Assembly (NCBI GenBank): GCA_046758065.1
Contig: JBHHZM010000157.1
Location: 1 to 6,175, forward strand
Direction: 5' to 3'
Source: JBHHZM01 sp046758065
GTDB taxonomy: Bacteria > Pseudomonadota > Alphaproteobacteria > JAAXGF01
DNA: 6,175 bases
Shown: positions 1 through 5,670 of the stretch, piece after piece
Layout: every line of letters begins with the position of its first letter
Numbering within the stretch: position 1 is the first letter of the stretch
Translations under genes and position numbers: made by a program
Notes under the pieces: generated by a model
The model's input: the letters and a program-made list of their open reading frames with translations, nothing else
Told to the model about the DNA's origin: nothing
Database searches by the model: none

Positions 1-1113
1 CCGGTCGGGGGCGAGGTCGGCGGCGCGGACGCCGAGACCGCGCAGGTCTTCGGGCAGGTCCTTCTCGCAGACCAGCGCCGCGGCGCTGCGCGCCATCGCC
101 GGCGACGTCATGATGCCGACGCCGCCCTGCCCGGCGAGCCAGAAGAAGCCCTGCGCTTCGGGCGCGTAGCCGACCACGGGCAGGTGGTCGTCGACGAAGC
201 TGCGCAGCCCCGCCCAGCGGTGGGTCAGCCGCCTGATCTTGAACGTGGTGGCGCGCTCGATGCGGTCGACGGCGACGGCGATGTCGAGCTCGTCGGGCTG
301 CACGTCGCAGGGCGGCATCGGGGTCTCGTCGGCGGGCGAGCCGAGGATGCGCCCCGCCTCGGGCTTGAAATAGAACTGCTCGTCGATATCGGCTACCAGC
401 GGCCAGGTCGATACATCATGACCTTCCGGCGGGTCGAAGGTGAACGCCGTGCGGCGCTTGGGCGCGAGGCCCACGGGCGTTATCCCGGCGAGGCCCGCGA
501 TCTCGTCGGCCCAGGCGCCGGCGGCGTTGACGACGACCGTGCCGCTCAGCTCGCCGGCCCGCGTGATTGCGCGCCAGGTCCCGTCGCGCCGGTCGAGCGC
601 GGTGACCTCGGCGTCGGCGACGACGCGGCCGCCGCGCGCCCTGAGCCCGCGCAGGAAGCCGCCGTGGAGCGCGTGCACGTCGATGTCCGCGGCGTCTGCC
701 TCGAGCAGGGCGGCGGCCACGTAATCGGGGCGCAGCGTGGGCATCATCGCAAGGGCGCGCGCCGTGTCGATCTCGCAGACGGTGCGGGGGCGGTCGTCGG
801 TGGCCGCGAGCATCGCCTCGACCGCGGCGCGCTGATCGGCGCGGGCGACGTACATGAGCCCGCGGGGGCTGAGCAGAGGATGCTCGGCGAACCCGTCGGG
901 CGGCGCGTCGAGAAACGCCCGGCTCGCGCTCGCCAATTTGCGCACCACGGGCGCGCCGTAGTTCTCGAGGAACATCGCCGCCGAGCGGCCGGTGGTGTGA
1001 TAGCCCGGAGCGCCCTCGCGTTCGACCAGCACCACGCGCCCGCGCGCGGCGAGTTCGTAAGCCGCCGAGGCGCCGGCGATGCCGCCGCCGATGACGAGAA
1101 AATCGCTCTCCAT
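1..1113 (-). CDS. FAD-dependent D-amino-acid dehydrogenase, DauA-like (DAO family), C-terminal end cut by window edge
   Basis: This enzyme probably oxidises a D-amino acid to the imino acid, which hydrolyses to a 2-oxo acid, passing electrons from FAD to an acceptor. The 371 residues visible run off the left edge. P. aeruginosa DauA, recalled from memory, has about 375, so only a few residues are missing. The N-terminal Rossmann motif GGGIAGAS (residues 9-16) is followed by VVLVERE, then GYHTTGRSAA (37-46), a family hallmark. NAAGAWADEIAGLAG, KRRTAF (219-224), FYFKPEAG (from 247), WAGLRSF (300-306) and GQGGVGI near 330 all align with DauA without gaps. The start is ATG at 1113, with AAGGAG nine bases upstream. 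Tyr52, Arg221, Tyr248 and Arg304 match the DauA catalytic and carboxylate-binding residues, but Met47, Leu49, Leu86 and Met335 replace its polar pocket residues. The family call is firm, but the substrate is unknown and D-arginine is unlikely. Confidence 0.9.
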   Translation of the reverse strand, partial: MESDFLVIGGGIAGASAAYELAARGRVVLVEREGAPGYHTTGRSAAMFLENYGAPVVRKLASASRAFLDAPPDGFAEHPLLSPRGLMYVARADQRAAVEAMLAATDDRPRTVCEIDTARALAMMPTLRPDYVAAALLEADAADIDVHALHGGFLRGLRARGGRVVADAEVTALDRRDGTWRAITRAGELSGTVVVNAAGAWADEIAGLAGITPVGLAPKRRTAFTFDPPEGHDVSTWPLVADIDEQFYFKPEAGRILGSPADETPMPPCDVQPDELDIAVAVDRIERATTFKIRRLTHRWAGLRSFVDDHLPVVGYAPEAQGFFWLAGQGGVGIMTSPAMARSAAALVCEKDLPEDLRGLGVRAADLAPDR

Positions 1114-1120
1114 CGGTCAC

Positions 1121-1127
1121 GCTCCTT
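1121..1127 (-). promoter_or_regulatory. Ribosome binding site of the DauA-like gene
   Basis: The minus strand reads AAGGAGC here, a near-perfect Shine-Dalgarno sequence. It ends about eight bases before the ATG at 1113 and fixes that start codon. It shows the gene is translated on its own ribosome binding site even if it is cotranscribed with the lipoprotein gene upstream. Confidence 0.8.
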
Positions 1128-1161
1128 AAAGTCGATCGCCCATCGACGGGCCGGGCCGGTG

Positions 1162-1189
1162 ATTATCGGCGATGTCGCTCGTCCGACAA
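1162..1189 (-). promoter_or_regulatory. Possible sigma-70-type promoter for the DauA-like gene
   Basis: On the minus strand TTGTCG (1189-1184) and GATAAT (1167-1162) are separated by 16 bp. They match the consensus boxes at 4 of 6 and 5 of 6 positions. The site lies in the 90-bp gap between the lipoprotein stop and the DauA-like start, giving a leader of about 40 nt. If it is active, the DauA-like gene can be expressed independently of the lipoprotein gene. The evidence is pattern matching only. Confidence 0.35.
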
Positions 1190-1203
1190 GCTGCTTGCGC
1201 CGA

Positions 1204-1788
1204 TCAGCCCCGGTGTGGGCCGGGGTCGAATGCGCGGCTGCGCACGGTTTCGCCGAGGTGGTCGAGCAGCGCCGGGAACACCTGGGCGGCGATCGTGTCG
1301 AGGTCGCCGGTGGCGGCCAGCCCGTGAACGCGACCCCGCCACAAGTGCATGCCGTCGCGCCGCGAGACGGTGATCTCGGCGGCGAAGCGGTAACGCTTGC
1401 GGATCTGATCGCCCAACCCGAAAAACGGCAGCTCGATGCTGACGCCGACGTCGTGGGTGTCGTTCGATCCGAGGACGCCGGCAAGGCCGAACTCGGGCAG
1501 ACCGAGCCGCGCCGTCGCCGGCGTCGCGGAAATCCGGTAGTCGAGCACGAACGGCGCGTCCGCCGCGATGACGATGCCGCGCGCCGCGAGCGCGTCGGCG
1601 AGCGCTCCGTTCAAGCCGGCGACGTCGGTCGCCCCGCCGGGCGCGGCGAGGACGAAAGCGGCGCCCGGATACAAATCTCCCAGCGCCGTCGCATCGATCC
1701 GACCCGAGAGCACGCCGTCGGGCGTCGATGCTGCGCAGCCGGCCGCGAGCAGGCCCACGAGCAGGGCGAGTGTGCCGATGGTTCTCAC
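1204..1788 (-). CDS. Putative outer-membrane lipoprotein, DUF4136-like in layout, function unknown
   Basis: I do not recognise a specific function. From the chosen GTG at 1788 the product is 194 residues. It begins MRTIGTLALLVGLLAAGC, a short basic n-region, a hydrophobic core and a lipobox-like LAAGC with Cys18 as the lipidation site. The +2 residue is Ala rather than Asp, which in Gram-negatives favours sorting to the outer membrane. The rest includes LNGALADALAARGI, a FVLDYRIS strand, a glycine-rich central stretch, MHLWRGRVHG and a C-terminal helix. That order resembles DUF4136-type lipoproteins, by impression only. The frame is open further upstream, and ATG at 1821 would add 11 residues before the signal peptide. 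Neither start has a convincing Shine-Dalgarno; GTG was preferred because it gives a normal-length lipoprotein signal. It lies upstream of, and in the same direction as, the DauA-like gene, and diverges from dppA. Confidence 0.7.
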   Translation of the reverse strand: MRTIGTLALLVGLLAAGCAASTPDGVLSGRIDATALGDLYPGAAFVLAAPGGATDVAGLNGALADALAARGIVIAADAPFVLDYRISATPATARLGLPEFGLAGVLGSNDTHDVGVSIELPFFGLGDQIRKRYRFAAEITVSRRDGMHLWRGRVHGLAATGDLDTIAAQVFPALLDHLGETVRSRAFDPGPHRG

Positions 1789-1814
1789 GATAGCCGTTTC
1801 CCGGTTCCCGCCGG

Positions 1815-1839
1815 CCAGCATACAGAATCCAGCATACAG
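1815..1839. repeat. Short tandem direct repeat, 11-bp unit, 14-bp period
   Basis: CCAGCATACAG occurs at 1815-1825 and again exactly at 1829-1839, separated by AAT. On the minus strand each copy contains TATGCT, a weak -10-like hexamer, 27 to 53 bases upstream of the lipoprotein GTG. I saw no good -35 box at proper spacing, so calling this a promoter would be guesswork. It could equally be a small slippage duplication or a pair of protein-binding half-sites. Confidence 0.6.
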
Positions 1840-1931
1840 GATCGCGACCGGTGTGACGCGCCTCGAATGAACGGCGTTCGGCGTGATTTCGCGCCCCCGG
1901 TCGGGTTGCCCGGTCGCTGGGGTGTGATTTG

Positions 1932-1960
1932 TTGACGCTCTGGCACGCCGGTCGTACCAT
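1932..1960 (+). promoter_or_regulatory. Predicted sigma-70-type promoter of the dpp operon
   Basis: TTGACG (1932-1937, 5 of 6 to consensus) and TACCAT (1955-1960, 4 of 6) are separated by the optimal 17 bp. Transcription would start near 1966-1968, giving a leader of about 120 nt before the dppA ATG. The site lies in the intergenic region just upstream of dppA and is the best plus-strand promoter match I found there. No start site has been measured. Confidence 0.6.
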
Positions 1961-1975
1961 GACCCATGGTTCATG
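1958..1975. promoter_or_regulatory. 18-bp operator-like palindrome over the predicted dpp transcription start
   Basis: The sequence CATGACCCATGGTTCATG is a dyad centred between 1966 and 1967 in which eight of nine position pairs are complementary; only C1963/T1970 breaks it. It overlaps the end of the -10 box and the predicted start point, where a bound repressor would block transcription. I cannot assign it to a known regulator, and no regulator gene lies in the window. Confidence 0.45.
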
Positions 1976-2001
1976 CCCTGGAATTCGTTGAATTCCGGGG
2001 C
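1975..2001 (+). promoter_or_regulatory. Leader hairpin of dppA, 12-bp stem with a 3-nt loop
   Basis: GCCCTGGAATTC (1975-1986) pairs with GAATTCCGGGGC (1990-2001) around a GTT loop. All twelve positions pair, one as a G-T wobble. It lies within the first 10 to 35 nt of the predicted transcript. No T-tract follows on either strand, so it is not a standard terminator. Bases 1984-1993 can instead pair with 2022-2031 (see the next entry), so the region could switch between two folds. Confidence 0.5.
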
Positions 2002-2065
2002 TTAAAACGATGAAACCATCGATTCAACGAAAGTTCCGGCGCTTGACCCGGTAACTGCGGGTTAA
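1984..2065 (+). promoter_or_regulatory. Alternative and additional RNA pairings in the dppA leader
   Basis: TTCGTTGAAT (1984-1993) is perfectly complementary to ATTCAACGAA (2022-2031). It shares bases with the 1975-2001 hairpin, so both cannot form at once. Between them CGATG (2008-2012) and CATCG (2017-2021) can form a small stem-loop inside the alternative fold. Further on, TTGACCCG (2043-2050) pairs with CGGGTTAA (2058-2065) around a 7-nt loop, ending nine bases before the dppA Shine-Dalgarno. This could be a cis-acting leader, but no known riboswitch class was recognised. Confidence 0.35.
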
Positions 2066-2073
2066 CGACCATT

Positions 2074-2079
2074 GGGAGG
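2074..2079 (+). promoter_or_regulatory. Ribosome binding site of dppA
   Basis: GGGAGG lies six bases before the ATG at 2086. It is strong, well spaced and supports that start. High translation would suit a binding protein needed in excess over its permease. Confidence 0.8.
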
Positions 2080-2085
2080 TCACAA

Positions 2086-3681
2086 ATGAAAACCATAGCC
2101 TTGAGGACCGCGCTGTGCGCGGTTGCAGCCGTTGGCTTCGCCGCCTCGGCCTCGGCCAAGACGCTCGTCTACTGTTCGGAGGGCAGCCCCGAGGGCTTCA
2201 ATCCTTCGCTCTATACGGCGGGGACGACGTTCGACGCCTCGTCGCGCCAGATTTACAACCGCCTCGTCGAGTTCGAACTCGGCACGACCAAGGTCATTCC
2301 CGCTCTCGCCGAGACCTGGGAAGTCTCCGGCGACGGCCTGACCTATACGTTCCATCTGCGCCATGGCGTCAAGTTCCATACCACGAAGGACTTCACGCCG
2401 ACGCGTGACTTCAACGCCGACGACGTGCTGTTCAGCTTCAACCGGCAACTCCAGAAGGACCACCCGTACCACAACGTCTCGGGCGGCGCGTACGAGTACT
2501 TCAACGGCATGGACATGCCGAACCTGCTGAAGAGCGTCGAGAAGATCGACGACTACACGGTGCGTTTCAACCTCACGGCCCCCGAGGCGCCGATGATCGC
2601 CAACCTCGGCATGGACTTCGCCTCGATCATGTCGGCCGAGTACGCCGACAAGATGTCGGCCGCGGGCACGCCCGAGAAGGTCGATCTCAATCCCGTCGGC
2701 ACCGGCCCGTTCCAGTTGGTCGCCTACCAGAAGGATGCGGTGATTCGCTACAAGGCCCATCCCGACTACTGGGCCGGCAAAGCGGCGATCGACACTCTGG
2801 TGTTCGCGATCACGCCCGACAACGCGGTGCGCTATGCCAAGCTGAAAGCGGGCGAGTGCCACGTGATGCCGTATCCCAACCCGGCCGACCTCGATGCGAT
2901 AGCCCAGGATCCGGACATCAACCTCATGCGGCAGGAAGGCCTGAACGTCGGCTACCTCGCGTTCAACACCGAGAAGAAGCCGTTCGACGACAGGCGCGTG
3001 CGCCAGGCGATCAACTACGCGATCAACAAGCAGGCGATCATCGACGCCGTCTATCTCGGCGCGGGCAAGGCGGCGAAGAACCCGATTCCGCCGACGATGT
3101 GGTCGTACAACGACGACGTCAAGGACTACCCGTACGATCCCGACAAGGCCAAGGCGCTGCTCGCCGAAGCCGGACTCTCGGGCGGCTTCGACACCGACAT
3201 CTGGGCGATGCCCGTGCAGCGGCCCTACAACCCCAACGCACGACGTATGGCCGAGATGATGCAGGCGGACCTCGCCAAGGTCGGAATCAGGGCCAAGATC
3301 GTCACCTACGAATGGGGCGAATACCTCAAGCGCTCGAAGAACGGCGAGCACCAGATGATTCTCCTGGGCTGGACCGGCGACAACGGCGACCCCGACAACT
3401 TCATGTACGTGCTGTTGGGCTGCGCCGCCGCCAAGGGCGCCAACCGGGCGCGCTGGTGCTACAAGCCGTTCAACGATCTTCTGGTCGAGGCCAAGCGGAC
3501 CACCGACGCCGCCAAGCGGACCGCGCTCTACAAGAAGGCGCAAGTAATCTTCAAGCAAGAGGCGCCGTGGTTCACCATCGCGCATTCGGTGGTGTTCATG
3601 CCGGTGCGCAAGGAGGTGGTCGGCTACAAGATCGATCCCCTCGGCGGCCACGTCTTCTACGGCGTCGACCTGAAGCAGTAG
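2086..3681 (+). CDS. dppA: Periplasmic dipeptide-binding protein DppA (ABC transporter SBP, family 5)
   Basis: DppA captures di- and small peptides in the periplasm and delivers them to the DppBC permease. The 531-residue precursor has a Sec signal peptide (basic start, hydrophobic core, ASA cut site at 22-24), leaving a mature protein starting KTLVYCSEGSPEGFNP, almost as in E. coli DppA. Mature numbering stays in register with E. coli, recalled from memory. Arg355 (in VQRPYNPNARRM) and Asp408 (in GWTGDNGDPDNF), which bind the carboxylate and amino ends of the dipeptide, are both present. Cysteines at mature 6, 234, 422 and 434 match those forming two disulfides in E. coli DppA. The mature length of 507 is normal. 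The start is ATG with a strong Shine-Dalgarno. It heads the operon and is separated from dppB by a hairpin. A preference for other peptides or haem, as in related family-5 proteins, is possible but less likely. Confidence 0.96.
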   Translation: MKTIALRTALCAVAAVGFAASASAKTLVYCSEGSPEGFNPSLYTAGTTFDASSRQIYNRLVEFELGTTKVIPALAETWEVSGDGLTYTFHLRHGVKFHTTKDFTPTRDFNADDVLFSFNRQLQKDHPYHNVSGGAYEYFNGMDMPNLLKSVEKIDDYTVRFNLTAPEAPMIANLGMDFASIMSAEYADKMSAAGTPEKVDLNPVGTGPFQLVAYQKDAVIRYKAHPDYWAGKAAIDTLVFAITPDNAVRYAKLKAGECHVMPYPNPADLDAIAQDPDINLMRQEGLNVGYLAFNTEKKPFDDRRVRQAINYAINKQAIIDAVYLGAGKAAKNPIPPTMWSYNDDVKDYPYDPDKAKALLAEAGLSGGFDTDIWAMPVQRPYNPNARRMAEMMQADLAKVGIRAKIVTYEWGEYLKRSKNGEHQMILLGWTGDNGDPDNFMYVLLGCAAAKGANRARWCYKPFNDLLVEAKRTTDAAKRTALYKKAQVIFKQEAPWFTIAHSVVFMPVRKEVVGYKIDPLGGHVFYGVDLKQ

Positions 3682-3706
3682 ACGCGCCCGTCATAGAAGC
3701 GTAATC

Positions 3707-3734
3707 AGCGGGGGGAGGTCCGCCTCCCCCCGTT
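3707..3734 (+). terminator. GC-rich hairpin between dppA and dppB (partial terminator or mRNA stabiliser)
   Basis: A 12-bp stem (3707-3718 with 3723-3734), ten of whose inner pairs are perfect Watson-Crick, closes on a TCCG loop. In RNA that loop belongs to the very stable UNCG tetraloop class. It lies 25 bases after the dppA stop and 19 before the dppB start. It is followed only by TTACACTT-type sequence rather than a proper T run. Read-through is therefore expected, with the stem either ending some transcripts or protecting the dppA message from 3' decay. Either would make DppA more abundant than the permease. Confidence 0.7.
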
Positions 3735-3743
3735 ACACTTGGG

Positions 3744-3748
3744 TGAGG
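3744..3748 (+). promoter_or_regulatory. Ribosome binding site that decides the dppB start
   Basis: TGAGG lies five bases before GTG at 3754. The frame is open back to a TTG at 3739, but that codon has only the hairpin directly upstream and no Shine-Dalgarno. The GTG start also makes the protein begin MLQF, like E. coli DppB. Confidence 0.7.
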
Positions 3749-3753
3749 CCGAG

Positions 3754-4764
3754 GTGCTCCAGTTCGTCCTGAAACGGGTGAGCCTCGTCATTCCCACGTT
3801 CTTCGGGGTGACGTTGCTCACCTTCGCGCTCATTCGCTTGGTCCCGGGCGATCCGATCGAGCTTATGGTCGGCGAGCGCGGGCTCGATCCGGCGCGCCAC
3901 GCCGAAATGCGCGCCCGCCTCGGTCTCGACAGACCGCTGCTCGAACAATACGGCATCTACATCGCCGAAGTCCTCCAGGGCGATCTCGGCAAGTCGATCG
4001 TCACCAGGGAACCGGTGCTGTCCGAGTTCCTGACGCTTTTTCCCGCCACCATCGAACTCTCGATCTGCGCCATCGTTTTCGCCCTCGTCGTCGGCCTGCC
4101 GGCGGGCATCCTGGCCGCGGTCCGGCGCGGCTCGGTGTTCGACCACACGGTGATGGGCATCTCCCTCACCGGCTATTCGATGCCGATTTTCTGGTGGGGA
4201 CTCCTGCTCATCCTGCTGTTTTCCGTGAATCTGGGATGGACTCCGGTTTCCGGACGCATCTCGGCGCTCTATTGGTTGGAACCGACGACCGGTTTCATGC
4301 TGATCGATACGCTGCTGTCGGACGAGAAAGGCGCGTTCGTCTCGGCCGCGAGCCATCTCGTTCTGCCCGCGCTCGTGCTCGGCACCATCCCGCTCGCGGT
4401 GATCGCCCGCATGACGCGCTCGTCGATGCTCGAGGTGCTCGGCGAAGACTATGTGCGCACCGCCCGCGCCAAGGGCGTCTCGCCCTTTCAGGTCGTCGCC
4501 GTGCACGCGCTGCGCAACGCTCTCATTCCGGTCATCACCGTGATCGGTCTGCAGGTCGGCGTGCTGCTCGCCGGGGCGATCCTGACCGAGACGATCTTCG
4601 CCTGGCCGGGAATCGGCAAGTGGCTGATCGAATCGATCGGCCGGCGTGATTATCCGTCGGTCCAGGGCGGCGTGCTGCTCGTCGCCACCGTGGTGATCAC
4701 GGTCAATCTGATCGTCGATCTGCTCTACGGCCTGATCAACCCGCGCATCCGCCGCGCCCGCTGA
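3754..4764 (+). CDS. dppB: Dipeptide ABC transporter permease DppB
   Basis: DppB is one of the two inner-membrane subunits forming the dipeptide channel with DppC. The protein is 336 residues from GTG at 3754 (E. coli DppB is about 339). It begins MLQFVLKRVSLVIPTFFGVT, followed by LVPGDP and GERGLDP. About six membrane segments can be read near 9-30, 100-124, 133-157, 200-220, 257-281 and 305-329. The cytoplasmic EAA loop, which docks on the ATPase, starts at EDYVRTARAKG (231-241). GYSMPIFWWG, AGAILTETIFAWPGIGKWL and RRDYPSVQGGVLLVAT are DppB/OppB-family signatures. The loop between segments 3 and 4 differs from E. coli and is slightly shorter. It lies just after the dppA-dppB hairpin and three bases before dppC. 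The family is certain; dipeptide specificity rests on DppA and on close overall resemblance to DppB. Confidence 0.95.
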   Translation: MLQFVLKRVSLVIPTFFGVTLLTFALIRLVPGDPIELMVGERGLDPARHAEMRARLGLDRPLLEQYGIYIAEVLQGDLGKSIVTREPVLSEFLTLFPATIELSICAIVFALVVGLPAGILAAVRRGSVFDHTVMGISLTGYSMPIFWWGLLLILLFSVNLGWTPVSGRISALYWLEPTTGFMLIDTLLSDEKGAFVSAASHLVLPALVLGTIPLAVIARMTRSSMLEVLGEDYVRTARAKGVSPFQVVAVHALRNALIPVITVIGLQVGVLLAGAILTETIFAWPGIGKWLIESIGRRDYPSVQGGVLLVATVVITVNLIVDLLYGLINPRIRRAR

Positions 4765-4767
4765 ACC

Positions 4768-5670
4768 ATGGTCGCCGAAACCCGGATCGCCAGGCCCCAG
4801 GCCGCCGCCCCGCCGCATCCGGTACGGGAGTTCTGGAGCTATTTCAGCGAGAACAAGGGTGCCGTCGCCGGGCTCGCCGTGTTCGTTGCCGTCGCCTTCC
4901 TTGCCATATTCGCCGATTCGCTGGCGCCGCATTCGCCCATCGAACAGTATCGCGACGCCTTTCTTACGCCGCCGTTCTGGCAGGAGGGCGGCTCGCTCGA
5001 ATATCCCCTCGGCACTGACGCCGTCGGGCGCGACATCCTGTCGCGCATCATGCATGGCGCCCGCTATTCGCTGCTTATCGGCCTGATCGTCATCGTCCTG
5101 TCGCTTACGGTGGGCATCGGTCTCGGGCTCATTGCCGGCTTCTTCCGCGGTATCGTCGAGATTTTGATCATGCGGGCGATGGACATCCTGTTGTCGCTGC
5201 CCAGCCTGCTGCTCGCCATCGTCATCGTCGCCATTCTCGGCCCCGGCCTGTTCAACGCGATGATGGCGATATCGATCGTCTACCTGCCGCATCTGGTGCG
5301 CCTGACGCGGGCCGCCGCGATCGCCGAGCGCAGCAAGGATTACGTCACCGCCTCGCGGGTGAACGGCGCCGGGCTGCTCAGGCTGATGTTCATCACCGTG
5401 TTGCCCAACTGCATGGCGCCGTTGATCGTCCAGGCGACCCTGAGCTTCTCCAGCGCGATCCTCGACGCCGCGGCGCTGGGCTTCCTCGGCATGGGCGCCC
5501 AGCCGCCGACGCCCGAATGGGGCACCATGCTCGCCGAGGCGCGCGAGTTCGTGCACCGCGCCTGGTGGGTGGTGACCTTCCCCGGCCTCTCGATCCTGGT
5601 CACCGTGCTCGCGCTCAACCTGATGGGCGACGGCCTGCGCGACGCCCTCGATCCCAAGCTCAAACGCTGA
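4768..5670 (+). CDS. dppC: Dipeptide ABC transporter permease DppC
   Basis: DppC is the second permease subunit. It has 300 residues, the same length as E. coli DppC, and begins with a cytoplasmic tail before FWSYFSENKGAVAGLAVFVA. The YPLGTDAVGRDILSR motif (from about 79) is typical of the N-terminal region of family DppC/OppC subunits. Membrane segments are visible near 31-53, 102-127, 137-160, 162-182, 222-245 and 268-290. The EAA loop is around KDYVTASRVNGAG (190-202). The C-terminal part, including ALGFLGMGAQPPTPEWGTML and LMGDGLRDALDPKLKR, is nearly identical to E. coli as recalled. The ATG lies only three bases after the dppB stop without a clear Shine-Dalgarno, so translation is probably coupled to dppB. 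Its stop overlaps the dppD start. Confidence 0.96.
   Translation: MVAETRIARPQAAAPPHPVREFWSYFSENKGAVAGLAVFVAVAFLAIFADSLAPHSPIEQYRDAFLTPPFWQEGGSLEYPLGTDAVGRDILSRIMHGARYSLLIGLIVIVLSLTVGIGLGLIAGFFRGIVEILIMRAMDILLSLPSLLLAIVIVAILGPGLFNAMMAISIVYLPHLVRLTRAAAIAERSKDYVTASRVNGAGLLRLMFITVLPNCMAPLIVQATLSFSSAILDAAALGFLGMGAQPPTPEWGTMLAEAREFVHRAWWVVTFPGLSILVTVLALNLMGDGLRDALDPKLKR

Noticed and set aside
184..1935. Long plus-strand open frame opposite the DauA-like and lipoprotein genes
   Set aside because: Its product is an Arg/Gly/Ala-rich, low-sense sequence with no family resemblance, whereas the opposite strand encodes a recognisable dehydrogenase. It is an antisense shadow caused by high GC.
1941..1956. 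Possible sigma-54 promoter (TGGCACG followed by TCGTA)
   Set aside because: The -24 part is good, but the essential GC of the -12 element is replaced by GT. The sigma-70-type boxes on the same bases fit better.
1789..1974. Upstream extension of the lipoprotein frame to ATG at 1974
   Set aside because: The extra 62 residues look non-coding, would bury the signal peptide inside the protein and would overlap the dpp promoter.
1975..2001. Leader hairpin considered as an intrinsic terminator or as a cloning-linker artefact (it holds two GAATTC sites)
   Set aside because: No T-tract follows on either strand. The sequence continues naturally into a leader that pairs with it, and no vector or adaptor sequence was recognised.
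2080..3651. Long minus-strand open frame opposite dppA
   Set aside because: It is rich in Val/Arg/His/Asp in the pattern produced by reading GC-biased codons backwards. The plus strand carries an unmistakable DppA.
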